A stretch of 64,000 bases of DNA from Diphasiastrum complanatum. Its lineage: Eukaryota > Streptophyta > Lycopodiopsida > Lycopodiales > Lycopodiaceae. This document shows, piece by piece, positions 10,964 to 20,735 of the stretch. Location: contig CM055111.1 of NCBI GenBank assembly GCA_029204225.1, positions 5,477,139 to 5,541,138 of the forward strand. Direction: 5' to 3'. The translations under genes were made by a program, and so were the position numbers. How positions within the stretch are numbered: the stretch's first letter is position 1; each line of letters begins with the position of its first letter. The notes beneath the pieces were generated by a model. The model did no database searches. It saw nothing but the letters and a program-made list of their open reading frames with translations, and had not been told where the DNA came from.

Positions 10964-11110
10964 GTAACCTCAATGAAATAAAGGTTGGGAGTCTCATTGC
11001 ACTTTTAGCTTCGGAAGATAGTGAAAATTATCCATTTTGGATCACTAAAGTGATTGGCTTCATTCATAGCGACAACACGTTGACGAAAATTGTACGTGTG
11101 CACTGGATGC
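10964..11110 (+). pseudogene. Decayed ORF fragment, possible BAH-like reader
   Basis: Just after the LTR the plus strand is open for about 45 codons: IKVGSLIALLASEDSENYPF, then WITKVIGFIHSD and KIVRVHWMRST. The pattern (a loading loop, PFWI.KV, then V.VHW at the end) resembles BAH-like or similar small beta domains found in some plant transposon proteins. This is inference. Stops follow at once and the N-terminal part is missing, possibly because the LTR element inserted here. Confidence 0.3.
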
Positions 11111-12108
11111 GAAGCACTTAAACAAATGCTTTCTTGGGAAGCTAATGAGGAAGATGAGTCATCAACTTCATCAGCTGAAAAAAAAAAAAGTCTTGATAAT
11201 ATTCGAGTCGTGAGTTGAGAGGAGTTAGCGAGAACTCCTTGGAATTTGAATTGTGAAAAAAAACAATATAAAAAATATTTTTAATGTTTTCCAAATTTGT
11301 GGATTTAGCATAATTAACAACAAATATATTATGCGAGTTATTTTTATAAAAGTCAATTTAGACTATTCAAACACCATAAATAATTGTGTATTTTGTTCAT
11401 GTAGACATTTTTGCTATTTTTATATTTTATTAAAAAGTTTAATTTTTTTAGGTTTTTTGCAAAAAATTAAAAAATTGTAAAATGGTTACTCTTATTTAGA
11501 ATTTTGATCCATTTCAAAAGATTCCGTGTTATATGCATATGCATGTTATTAGATAAATATGCATGTGCAATGTTACTAGTTTTATGTGTTGTATGATATT
11601 GTCAAGATACATTTTGGTATTTTGTTAAACCATGTGTATATCAAATCTCAAATCAGTACTTGATGGGATCATCTTATGCCAACCATAGGTCATAAAGCTT
11701 GTAGTCTATGCTAAATTGCCCTCTTATGGAGCATGTGTACTCCGTTGGAAGACGATATTTCTCACAATATAAGACATTGAAAGGAGTTAAAAGTGTCTAA
11801 GAGAAGTGGACAAAAAACACAAAGAGTAAGTTGCATCTCGGGTCTAGCAAAAAAAATTCTATGAAGTTGGATGTGATGTTTGTTCAACAAGAATAAATCA
11901 TAAGAGGGCTCCACCAAAAAGATTTGAAAAGGCTATCCACATTCAATGAATATACATTGCATAAAACATTACCATCCACATAAAAGGTTGGCAATAATCA
12001 AAAAGCTTTCGCATACCATGAACATATTGGAATGTCACATGCTCTTCAAAATCTTAAAGTGCACAAGGTCATGTGCTTGAAAGGGCTTGAAATTTTCCAC
12101 ATGCTATA
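11111..12108. other. AT-rich DNA with no supported gene
   Basis: Long A and T runs, many stops on both strands and no recognisable element boundaries. Short open stretches such as 11253-11480 have low-complexity composition and look like chance. Confidence 0.6.
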
Positions 12109-12228
12109 TATGGACAATCTAGAAAGAAGAAAATCATGTTTTTGCAGCCACCAAGGATTTTAATGTCTTATGGACAATCTAGAAAGAAGAAAATCATGTT
12201 TTTGCATCCACCAAGGATTTTAATGGGT
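12109..12228. repeat. 60-base direct tandem duplication
   Basis: Copy 1 is 12109-12168 and copy 2 is 12169-12228. Both start TATGGACAATCTAGAAAGAA. They differ at one internal base (cagcca against catcca) and in the last few bases. The near-identity suggests a recent slippage or unequal exchange. The right copy touches the left end of hairpin element 1. Confidence 0.9.
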
Positions 12229-12431
12229 TGGGGGAGCCGCACCTTCCGCCTCGTGAATTCAGTTTTTACATTTTCTTTTCTTTTTTTTTGAGGTAAATTT
12301 TTTTTACGCGCACCTTTTGGGCGGAAGGTGCGTGTAAAAAATAGTGTGTAAGAAATAGTAAATTTTTTTACGTGCACTGCTTATAAAAAAAAATGTCGCC
12401 CCACAAATTACGTTCTGTGAGGCACCACCAT
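12223..12431. mobile_element. Hairpin MITE-like element, copy 1
   Basis: About 209 bases. The core is an imperfect inverted repeat, TTTTTTACGCGCACC then GGTGCGTGTAAAAAA, around 12299-12342. The outer ends are related to those of copy 2 (ATGGGTTGGGGGAGCC at left, GGCACCACCAT at right, which reads ATGGTGGTGCC inverted). Further copies lie at 13611-13911 and 53540-53690. There is no coding capacity. The class is inferred from structure. Target duplications are not clear. Confidence 0.6.
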
Positions 12432-12616
12432 TTCCTTTGTAAAAATTTAAAAACTGATTTTAGGTTTTAGTGAACTAATAGTTCAAGTTTCAATAAAACA
12501 AACTTCATATTTCAAAAAACACTTTTAATCATATACACAGTGCGTGGATGACAAAGCTGTGTGACGGATATAACCTTGTTTTTTGAATAATTAACCTGAA
12601 GACATCTTCGGTGTTA

Positions 12617-12656
12617 TTGATTCACACTACTTAATTGATTCACACTACTTAATTGA
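12617..12656. repeat. 20-base tandem duplication
   Basis: TTGATTCACACTACTTAA occurs twice in direct succession. A short slippage repeat with no function seen. Confidence 0.7.
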
Positions 12657-12729
12657 TGCAAGGTTCTCCAAACCTAAGTGTCATATGTTACGCTTGCAAA
12701 GCAAACCTCTAAACCTTTTGATGCAAGTA

Positions 12730-12736
12730 TTTATTT
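12730..12736 (-). terminator. Candidate poly(A) signal for the small host gene
   Basis: The minus strand reads AATAAAT here, about 270 bases past the stop codon at 13004. Plausible 3' end of the transcript that starts near 13325. Plant signals are loose, so this is only a candidate. Confidence 0.35.
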
Positions 12737-13003
12737 GCTATTTGAATCCTGAATAGAAATAATTGTTACGTGTACATGATTGAATGCAGTCATGTCCATG
12801 GACATCAAGATGAGAAAGGACGGATCTCAATCACCAGAAATGTGAACGAAATAGCGCACAAAAGAAAACATTCCACGGAATCCACACAAAACGCCATTGT
12901 ACGGAATCAGCTCCACAGATAGCAGCTGGAACCGGAATGATTGCTGAGTTAAAAAATCATACAGAAATGTATCGATCGATCTCAAAATGGCACGTATCGG
13001 AAA

Positions 13004-13201
13004 TCAAAGCCGAGACAAATAATTCGCAGATGGAAAATATCCAACCACTATTGGTGCAGCTGGCCTTCCAGACTTCACGTGACCTGCTTTTATTTTCTTC
13101 TGATTCTGCTGCTTCGGCTGAACCGACTCAGTTGGTGGATCAGCGTGTACTCTTTTGGGTTTGGGTGGAGACATATGGGCTGAGCTGAACCAACCTCCCA
13201 T
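13004..13201 (-). CDS. Small host-like protein, predicted N-myristoylated
   Basis: 65 codons, intact. It starts MGGWFSS, which fits the myristoylation pattern MGxxxS, then has a proline/lysine/glutamine-rich middle and ends GRPAAPIVVGYFPSANYLSRL-like (residues 45-65). That compact C-terminal block looks conserved, but I cannot name the family. The start context is ACAGCCATGGGA, a strong plant context. A TATA-like box lies about 155 bases upstream, and a CT-rich stretch suggests a transcribed leader. The GC-richer stretch from about 12790 to 13540 differs from the AT-rich transposon debris around it. If expressed, it would probably sit on a membrane through the lipid anchor. It could still be chance, given its size. 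Confidence 0.5.
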   Translation of the reverse strand: MGGWFSSAHMSPPKPKRVHADPPTESVQPKQQNQKKIKAGHVKSGRPAAPIVVGYFPSANYLSRL

Positions 13202-13354
13202 GGCTGTATCAGTAGAAAAAAGACAATAAGAGGTGGAGATTTGTATTATACCTGTGCAATGGAAGAGTGAAGAAAGAATGCAGCAACGAAGAGGAGGAAG
13301 AGGAGAGTGGAGCAGGTACTAAAGAGATGAGATGAATGCTTGATGTGCAGCGAG

Positions 13355-13361
13355 TATTTAT
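13355..13361 (-). promoter_or_regulatory. TATA-like box of the small host gene
   Basis: The minus strand reads ATAAATA, followed about 30 bases later by CATCTCATCTCTTT and a CT-rich leader up to the ATG at 13201. The layout is that of a plant core promoter. The leader also contains CACAG/GTATAA and TGATACAG/CC, which could form a very short intron of 48 bases, shorter than plants usually splice. Confidence 0.4.
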
Positions 13362-13610
13362 TGAAGAGGAGGAGCTACTGTGTTTGACCAGGAACGAGCT
13401 GCAGCCGCAGCTGAAGTTTCTATGGCGTGCCCACCCCAAAAACAGCTACGTATGTCGCCCAATAAGTAGCCAACAACTGGCTGATGCAAAGTCCTGTTAT
13501 TATTATTTATTTTCTTTCTAAATTCTTGTGGGTGTTGGATTCAATGCTCTAAAACACACAAACAATTGATTCATAAATCTTCCAAATCAATTTGTTGAAA
13601 CTGACATTTT

Positions 13611-13911
13611 ATGGTGGGGGGTTTGCCCTCCGAGGGCATTTCATCGAGGAAGGGCGTCCACCCGAGGGGCGATAGCCCAATGGCGGAAGGGCTCGACGTG
13701 GTGTCCTTCCTCCCGTAAGTTCTGTTTTTACCTTTTTCTTAATGTTTTTTTTGCCATAAATTGTTTTTACATGCACCTTCCGGGCGGAAGGTGCGTGTAA
13801 AAAAGGGTAAAACTGTTTTACGTGCACCTTTTGTCAACCTGAAGGTGCATGTAAAAAAAATTTGTCATAAATTTTTGTTCCCACATATTTTGCTATGGGA
13901 GGCAACACCAT
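13611..13911. mobile_element. Hairpin MITE-like element, copy 2
   Basis: 301 bases. Left end ATGGTGGGGGGTTTGCC; right end GGGAGGCAACACCAT, which inverts to ATGGTGTTGCCTCCC, giving imperfect terminal inverted repeats. The core hairpin pairs TTTTTACATGCACCTTCCG with CGGAAGGTGCGTGTAAAAA (about 13763-13804). A second GCACC/GGTGC pair lies at 13822-13848. It lies just upstream of the small host gene. No ORF. Confidence 0.65.
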
Positions 13912-14212
13912 TCTCTTCATTAAAAAGTTAAAATTGAGATTACGTATTGGGGAATGATAATTTTAGTGACCTTTGCACTCAATAAACTGGCCATAAAATT
14001 TTGATCAGCCTTGATTGAACCTAGCGTAAACGTCACTAAGAAATCCTTCCCAGTTGTAAAGGATGGTGAGGAAGACATTATTTTAAGGCTACACTGTTTT
14101 TACAAGTCTCACGTATGCATTTGTGTGAGTCGTAATATGTCTTTGAAATCTTTTTTAAACCTTTTCATGAGCACTTATTTATTTTAGTGCTTTATCTAGA
14201 ACATTACAGTTT

Positions 14213-14970
14213 TCAAAAGCTTGATGTCCATCGTAGCGAGGTGAGTTGAGTAGAGTTGTTGTAGTGATAGTATCGACTCACCTTTCGCGTTGCTCCTTCG
14301 ACCAAAGATATGGTGTGTTGGACTACAGATGGTGAAATTCCTTTTAGTTGTGCTCCCACATGAACAATTTTGTCATCTTCACTTGGCTCTGCTAGATTCA
14401 TCGGTTGAGTGAGTGCGAGCTGGTCCCTTGTAGACTTGTTCCTCCTCCTGATTTGCATCAAGCTCTCGTTGTGCTTTTGGAAACATTATCACCGCATCGT
14501 CCAAGGTATAACTTTTGAAGTTTTCTGGTTGAACTGGTATTCGTTGAAGTCCATAGCACGTAGGATTTATGTGGTGTATGTTTGCTCATCTATCAGCCCA
14601 GCTTCTTCGTCATAAGATAATGCATGTTGCCAAGGAACTTGATCATTTTCAATAGGTTCCAGAATGGGTTCCATTGACAGCCATGTTATGTTCATCATGT
14701 TCACCCCGTATGAGATAGGCGTGTCCAGGGTGAATCCTCCTGGTGGTAATTCGCTAGGTTCTAAATTAGAATCTGGATCAAGCTTGGCAGCTTTCAAGCC
14801 TTGTAGAGCCCATTTCCACTACAAAGTAATGGAGATAAGGTTGACATATGATCCTCCATCCACTACTAAAGCTTCTTTTCTGAAAAGTTTGTGCTTCATT
14901 GGAAGAGTGATATTATGGTGCCCGCTCTACCAAGTCGCTCCCACATTTAGAACATTGTTGGCTTCTTCAA
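14213..14970 (-). pseudogene. Gypsy polyprotein fragment, protease/linker region
   Basis: Reading the minus strand from 14970, broken frames give EALVVDGGSYVNLIS, like the catalytic VDGGSxxNxLS box of a gypsy aspartic protease (D and G present). They continue with ELPPGGFTLDTPISYGVN and MEPILEPIENDQVPWQHAL. A further open piece (14461-14213) is basic then hydrophilic. No RT is found downstream. The assignment rests mainly on the protease-like box and is moderate at best. Confidence 0.4.
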
Positions 14971-15049
14971 TCTAGTGCAAAATTAGTGCATAACATTTTT
15001 TGGACACTCCAGACGCTGCTGCAATGTATTGTTTTTCACTCTTATCACA

Positions 15050-15309
15050 TTTGAGCTTAAGGGAGAGAGTTAGAAATCAGCTTGTGATCTGATTCATTGG
15101 TATAAGCTCTAAATGTGATGATGTAATTAGGGTACAGTTTATTTGGTTTACTATACTTTCAACATGGTATCAAAGCCAAGTACAAGGCTATTGATCAGTG
15201 TTTAAAACTAATCTAGTTTTAGCAGGTTTCTGGTGCAAAAAGCTAGTATTGGAAGGGCTAGCTGGTATCTTGGAATTGGTGAGGGGAGTTGATCCCAAAC
15301 TTCTTGTGC
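15050..15309 (+). mobile_element. Copia LTR end, primer site and leader
   Basis: An LTR end reading ACTATACTTTCA stops at 15161. The primer site TGGTATCAAAGCC is at 15165-15177, complementary to initiator tRNA-Met with one change. The next 130 bases are nearly identical to the leader at 28498-28646, including GGTGAGGGGAGTTGATCCC. A minus-strand C3 LTR interrupts the leader at 15310. Its own upstream LTR body does not resemble C1 beyond the end. Confidence 0.7.
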
Positions 15310-15641
15310 AGTATGCAGATCACATCACACAATCACCACAGCCACTCCTCACAAGCTCTCAAAGATGGCACAACAAAAGTTAATAGATTACAAAGAAACA
15401 CTGTACATATAGAGTATTCACAAACTGCATGAAAAGGCAGGTGTCCTAAAATTGGCCTACCACCTGTCAAACTAAGGTCGGGCCCATTATGGCCAAATTC
15501 GACCGACAAACTTGGGACATGCACCCAAGTATAGCAAGTACTGTAAATAACTCTATACAGGCTAATTCTTCCTATGTGTGGCTACCCGACTAACCCAAGT
15601 AGCCATCTACGGGATCAGTGCCCGATCAATATATCCTAACA
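15310..15641 (-). mobile_element. Copia LTR, family C3, minus orientation
   Basis: The inverse complement begins TGTTAGGATATATTGATCGG and shares blocks with the plus-strand copy at 60158-60561: CCCGTAGATGGCT, GAGTAGCCACACxTAG, and TGCCATCTTTGAGAGCTTG. The last 30 or so bases, including the CA end, are missing at 15310. It sits between a plus-strand copia leader and a minus-strand copia protease, so insertions are nested here. Confidence 0.7.
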
Positions 15642-15649
15642 GGTCACGT

Positions 15650-15835
15650 CAAAGAAGTAAAGAACTCCTTGTGACTAGTCATGTGTGAACTAGATCCACT
15701 ATCTATCCACCATGAATCCTTGTCACTTCCACTTGACATTAGACTTAAAGAACACATCATGAGAGAATCACAAGAATCTAGATCCTCATTAGAAGTACAA
15801 AAGTACAAAGGGCCTTTTTTGGATTTATAACTCCT
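15650..15835 (-). pseudogene. Copia protease region
   Basis: 62 open codons ending at a stop. The minus strand reads RSYKSKKGPLYF and then SGSDKDSWWIDSGSSSHMTS and HKEFF. WxIDSGxSxHM is the copia aspartic protease active site, with the catalytic Asp present. In the intact polyprotein it lies between the gag zinc knuckle and integrase. The gag part to the right is not recognisable. Confidence 0.7.
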
Positions 15836-15839
15836 CTAA

Positions 15840-16989
15840 TGTCTCTCAACAAAAGATGAATAAGGAGATCTCAGAAAATCTAGGAGCCTCAAACACTTTT
15901 ATCTTGAACGTAGTTGGTTTCCAAGCATAGAAAGGAAGATTGAAACACATGCAACACTTTGCACACACTAAGAATGGATTACAAACTCAAACCAACCTGA
16001 ACACTTTCTTTCTTAAGCTCTCAAACTTTCCAGCAAGTGACCAAATCAAGTTATGATGTAAAGAGTTACTTGCATTCTTAGAAAATACACAAGACTAGGC
16101 TGCCAAGAATACCTAGAATTGAACAAACTTGATCAACACACTAAGATATTGATTCAACCTATAAAACCACATGTAAACCACACTTCTAAAAGTTTATAAA
16201 CTCCAAAAAATGATAAATACAAGCTTTAGAGGTGAATGAAAGAGCACACTAAGTGAATCACAAGACTAGCTTCACTAGTTTGTCAAATCTTGGTGTTTAG
16301 ATATAGATCTAAGATCACTTCACATGAGAATGTTCCTCAATTTGTTAAGAACCTGAAAAAACATTTGCATAATGGTTAAAACTTTCCAGCAAATGCTCCA
16401 ATCAAATTACATAAGGAGAGTTACTTACATGCTCAACAAAGTTCACTAAAATTTATGCAAAAGATTGTTGACAATCTGTTCACCCAAAAAGAGATCTTTC
16501 ATCCAATTGGGAGCTCTGCTCAACCTTTTGAAGAATTACAAAATCACTCAAAGAGCATTTGTCATCCACTTAAGGAGAAGGTTCATCCACTTAAGGAGAG
16601 TGTTCATCCACAAAAGAGCCTATTAGGGGATATTAGAACTCAAAATGGGCCCTTTGTCAAGATGATGTTTTTGACTTCGCATGCTTTCAAAGCTTATGTG
16701 TCCCAATGAATGGTGTCCATCTGTGACGAACTGTAACAATGGTTGACGGACGGAAATTGTATTTAACTTTCCCGGCCAGATTTTCGTGCTTTTCAAATTT
16801 CTCACCGGGCAGAACAAACAATTGTGATTGGACCTGTCTGAATACTCTTATGCTGCCCGTCATTGTTCACTCGAGGTTGATTTGACATCAATAGTCATAA
16901 ACTGTGGTTAACTAATCCTTGTAGTTTAGGAACTTCTTGTCATTCATAGGTATACCTCTCATTTTCTTCATTCTATCTCTTATTTTGGA
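15840..16989. other. Noncoding stretch, no gene seen
   Basis: AT-rich and full of stops. A short direct repeat, CATCCACTTAAGGAGA, occurs twice near 16563-16605, and the phrase AACTTTCCAGCAA(G/A)TG recurs at 16026 and 16381. The 84-codon open stretch at 16455-16709 contains these repeats and has no recognisable domain. Confidence 0.5.
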
Positions 16990-17568
16990 TTGTCATTCTT
17001 AGGTTTACCTCGCAATCTCTACATTCTCTCAATTCTTTCTGCGTACTCGTATTTTTTACTAATGGCTACACATAATCGGAGACCAAGAGGAACCATTGAT
17101 GCAATCAATATTTCCAATGAAAGAAATGCACAAGATCAATGGATACCAAGAATATATCGAGAATATCAGTGGATCTTGATGCATCCCTCTGCAAAAGGCT
17201 CATTTCGAAAAAGAAAAAGATCGGATAACATATATACAAGCTCTTGGAAAGGCAGGATAATGGATTTTAAAGTATCACCTGCCAGTCAATCTATCACAAA
17301 AGTTTTAGTTCAGCACCTTCTTCACAATGAGCTCAACATTCATGATCTGAATCCAAATGATAGAAGGAAATGCAATTATAAGTTTTTAGATTCAATTTCT
17401 TTAGAGTTAGCATTTTCTTTAAATTATATTTTTCTTGAGATGTTTTTGTTGGTTTTGCAGATTTGTATCCATCAAATTTCGTTGAATGGCAATCAGTTCA
17501 ATCAATTGCAGAAATATGTAAGCACCTCCATCCATTGTATTCTATCTTACTCTTTTGCTTGTGGTTAA
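16990..17568 (+). CDS. Hypothetical ORF upstream of a gypsy primer site
   Basis: 192 open codons, with a possible internal start MATHNRRPRGTIDAINIS at 17061. The middle is basic (KGSFRKRKRSDN) and no domain is recognised. The 3' part looks intronic: a TTTTTGTTGGTTTTGCAG acceptor-like sequence before 17460, then DLYPSNFVEWQSVQSI in a shifted frame, then GTAAGC at 17519. The ORF may therefore be a first exon plus intron. A gypsy primer site follows at 17715, so the whole may lie within an LTR or be a captured gene piece. Confidence 0.3.
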   Translation: MSFLGLPRNLYILSILSAYSYFLLMATHNRRPRGTIDAINISNERNAQDQWIPRIYREYQWILMHPSAKGSFRKRKRSDNIYTSSWKGRIMDFKVSPASQSITKVLVQHLLHNELNIHDLNPNDRRKCNYKFLDSISLELAFSLNYIFLEMFLLVLQICIHQISLNGNQFNQLQKYVSTSIHCILSYSFACG

Positions 17569-17714
17569 GTAGTGTGGCTAACTAGGTGTGGTTAATCTAG
17601 GAGTGGGTAGTTAGATCATGTTCTATGTGCAAACTAACTCCGCAAAGGAAGCACTATTCCCTTGGGAACGATACCAGCAAACGTGATAGGTGAACCAAGG
17701 TTGATATCCAAATG

Positions 17715-17732
17715 TGGCACCGTTGCCGGAGA
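17715..17732 (+). promoter_or_regulatory. Gypsy primer binding site
   Basis: TGGCACCGTTGCCGGAGA, preceded by a CCCTTGGGAACGATACC phrase typical of the end of this LTR type. It implies that a gypsy LTR ends near 17712. The coding region that should follow is not recognisable. Confidence 0.6.
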
Positions 17733-18088
17733 GTAGTTTAGCATTTTCTTGTTGCTAGCTTGCTTGCATTCATCATGCATTTTTCTATTTCTTTCTTGTG
17801 GAATGGATGTGTGGGGGGGTAGTATAGTGTGGATTACAGGTTAGATTTTTTGTTTTTTCATGATTTTTTGCTTGTATGATCTGTGGAGAGGGACTGAGAA
17901 GTGGAACACATCAGATCTTGGCACCCTATCCCTTTCATAGATCCTAAAAATGTTAAAAATCAGAAAATGCATGTAGTTTTTTTGGACAAACTGTCTAGAA
18001 AAAGAGCCAAAAACCACCTATTAGATCTAATACCTCTATGCTTTGATCAAACCAACCCTCGCCCACCTGGTAGTACATTCTACCACAT
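17733..18088. other. Noncoding stretch after the primer site
   Basis: Probably a decayed gypsy leader. No ORF with recognisable content. TATAGTGTGG at 17823 was considered as a CACTA end and not supported. Confidence 0.4.
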
Positions 18089-18089
18089 T

Positions 18090-18740
18090 AGTAGAACATA
18101 TTGTACTTCAGGCGAAGGTGGGTTCCCAACCAGTTTGTCAAGATTGCCAAAAAAATGAAAAATCCCTTATAAAAATAGTCCAAAATCTCACAGTAGTTCA
18201 AAACACCCCAGACAACTCTTGCGAGTCCCCGAAGGTTAGTTTTGAGTGTATGGTTTTTGGTGAAGGTTCATAGGCACCGCAAATAGGAAATAGCCATCGG
18301 AACCCTCGACAACTTTAAAATCTACAAAAGTACTCATTGTCGACCTTCACCAGTTTCTCTATTTTCTAGTCTCAATGAAGTCGGTGAAGGTTAATACTAT
18401 GAATAAGTAGTCAGGCAAAGGTTCCCAATCCCTTGAAGTGTTTTCAAGTCCTCTAAACCCTTGCCAACCTCTCTAAGCCCTCGCCAGTGCATCAAGAACC
18501 TTTGTTGAGCTCAAAATAGCCATTAAACACTTTTCTGGAGTATTTGTGAAGTAGGCAAAGGTTAGTAATATCATTACTAGTCCGACGAAGGTTCTTTGTA
18601 CAAAAACTATCTAATTGCCCTTATAACCCTCGCCAGGCTATCTCTCGCCAAGGAGAACCCTCACCGACCTCCCTAAAGTGGTAATATATTGTGAAAAATC
18701 ACATATTAGTCAGGCGCAGGTTTCAGTTAAGGAATTTGAA
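18090..18740. repeat. Array of GGCGAAGGTT motifs in both orientations
   Basis: About 16 degenerate copies of GGCGAAGGTT or its inverse AACCCTCGCC over 650 bases, spaced 20 to 70 bases apart. Examples are GGCGAAGGTGGG (18112), GGTGAAGGTT (18260), TCGACCTTCACC (18340), GGCAAAGGTT (18418), AACCCTTGCCAACC (18463), CCCTCGCCAG (18479), GACGAAGGTT (18583) and AACCCTCGCCAGG (18623). Subterminal zones of CACTA and Mutator-type transposons have this design, but no terminal inverted repeat was found. Confidence 0.6.
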
Positions 18741-18779
18741 AAAATCCAAAAAAATTGTCGCATCTACAAAATGACTTGA

Positions 18780-18860
18780 CCCACAAATTTCGGACCCCAC
18801 CTGCACCTGCACCTGAACCCCACCCACACCCGACACTGGACCCCACCTGCATCCTGCACC
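18780..18860. repeat. C-rich CCCCACCTGCACC repeat patch
   Basis: Short degenerate direct repeats of ACCCCACCTGCACCTGCACC type. Reading frames across it on either strand are low complexity. Confidence 0.5.
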
Positions 18861-19139
18861 ATAGTTGCCAACTATCCCTCTCTATTGTTACCATTTGCGC
18901 TCTCACGTCACCCATTTTTTGTGACCATCTCCAATTGAATCTGTGCCAGCATCCATCCATCTCTCTCAACATTCATATAATTCTTGTCCAATAAAATATG
19001 TCATTTTTTCACGGTTTTCTCAGTTATACATAACATCCATTCATAAGATCAGCCACCGACCATCATCATCGATCAAGATCCACTCAAATTCACTATTCCC
19101 ATAAGCCTCCACTTCTTATCAAATCTATACTAACTTTGA

Positions 19140-20735
19140 ATGAGATCAGATCTGGTAGAAGGTTATCTACAAAGCATCCAAAGCTACGTCTACATCGAAT
19201 GGATCAAATATCTACGACTTGAGTGTACTGTGGAGCTGACTCCAATCATGCAATCATCATGTGGTTTCTAGAGGGACTACCTAGAAGAATTCGCCTTCCT
19301 TAAACAAGAGCGGTACAGTAGTACGTACTTGCATAAAGTTATTAAAGACATAATGCGGGAAGAAGATGAAGGATCAGATTCACCACTGGGACCTACATAT
19401 GATTCATGCCTCGACTCCTTCGATTGAATCAACCTTAGTCTTAATGAATCTATCCAATGAATTGTTGATGGAATATATCATGAAACTTCACAAGCAGTAG
19501 GTAGAGCCGCTCATAATCCAGTTTGACCAAAAACTAAAGGCTCTTCAGAATACTGCGACAACACAATTAAAGCCTTATCAGCAACATTATCTTGGACAAG
19601 ACAACATGTGGTGTATCATTTGTACCTAGAACCACATGTAAATCGGTACTGAAGCAGAGCCTCAAGTTGATGCACATATACTGCCACCTGTGCAACGCGT
19701 CCTTGCATGACACTGCTTATTGCCCCTACATTTCATGGATCATACAACAGAAGAGAGCTCAATTCTAAACCTCTTATGTTTACCATCAAGGAGAACCTAA
19801 CGTAGAACCAAGGCTTGGACTAAGCCCTCAACAACAAAGAATGACACTACCAACACCACTAGGGCCACACAATCCTCAAGAAGCCCAGTTGACTCTCACA
19901 CTGGCAGAAGTTGAAAGATTTTTCCAACAAGAAATGCAACAATGGTATGGACTTGATGAATCTTTCATCGATCTTGCAATTAATGAGTACTATGCCACAT
20001 ACACTACACAACCACAACGCCAAGGGGGAGATTGCGTGGATGTTATGGATGTAGAGAAGGACATAGGATTGCTGAATGTCCAAACAAAGGAGTTTATATG
20101 CCCTTCTGCCATGAGTGTGGATATGGACACTGCTATACAGAATTGTTCATTGAGAGCAATGCACCATTGAGCTGGATTGTGGTTCAATCAACAGGCACGA
20201 GTACAAATCCACACCAAGTTACACAAAGGAGACCTCAAAGACCTAATGTTCAAGTGTTAGCAGTTACATCAGCACAAAAGCAAAAGGAGATAGCTCCATC
20301 ATCAGCACACTCTATATCAGTGCTAGTTGATCAACCTTCAACATCAAGAGGAGCATAATTAACTTATTTTAATGTGAAAGAAGAGAAAAAGCGATATCAG
20401 AAGATCAAACATTGGATACAAGAAGCACAAGCTGAGGAGGCTACTAAAGTTGCACAACAACCGACAGCTCCTCAAGACACTTCACCAAGCAAAGATCAAC
20501 AAGCGATGACATCGCAAGGTTCACCCCATAGATTAGATGTGAACATGTGACTACATCATCAGAAAAGAACCATTTCATATGGTTGAACCCGAAGCTTCAA
20601 GGACGAAATTACTGATCAACATCTTATCTAGTAGAATAAACATCTCTATTGGAGAGTTCCTTAGAGGTGCACCTTAAGCAAAGGGTGTCTTGTTAGATTG
20701 GATGAACACCGGACTAGACGCAACTCAGATGAAGT
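19140..20735 (+). pseudogene. Gypsy gag with zinc knuckle, decayed
   Basis: Plus-strand frames give RLECTVELTPIMQSSCGF, LKQERYSSTYLHKVIKD, and later RGCYGCREGHRIAECPNKG (about 20035-20090). This is a CX2CX4HX4C zinc knuckle, followed by a second cysteine/histidine cluster, CHECGYGHC. Past 20560 the frame reads INISIGEFLRGAP and GVLLDWMNTGLDA, the region before a protease. Many stops (19260, 19425, 19535, 19630) and a frameshift near 20030 make it non-functional. The downstream end is cut by the minus-strand pseudogene near 20740. Confidence 0.6.

Noticed and set aside
13209-13439. 76-codon serine-rich minus-strand frame above the small gene
   Set aside because: It lies over the CT-rich leader and core promoter and contains only low-complexity serine/leucine runs.
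17823-17832. TATAGTGTGG as a CACTA transposon end
   Set aside because: It would be a right-hand end of an element to the left, while the motif array lies to the right, and no matching CACTA start was found.
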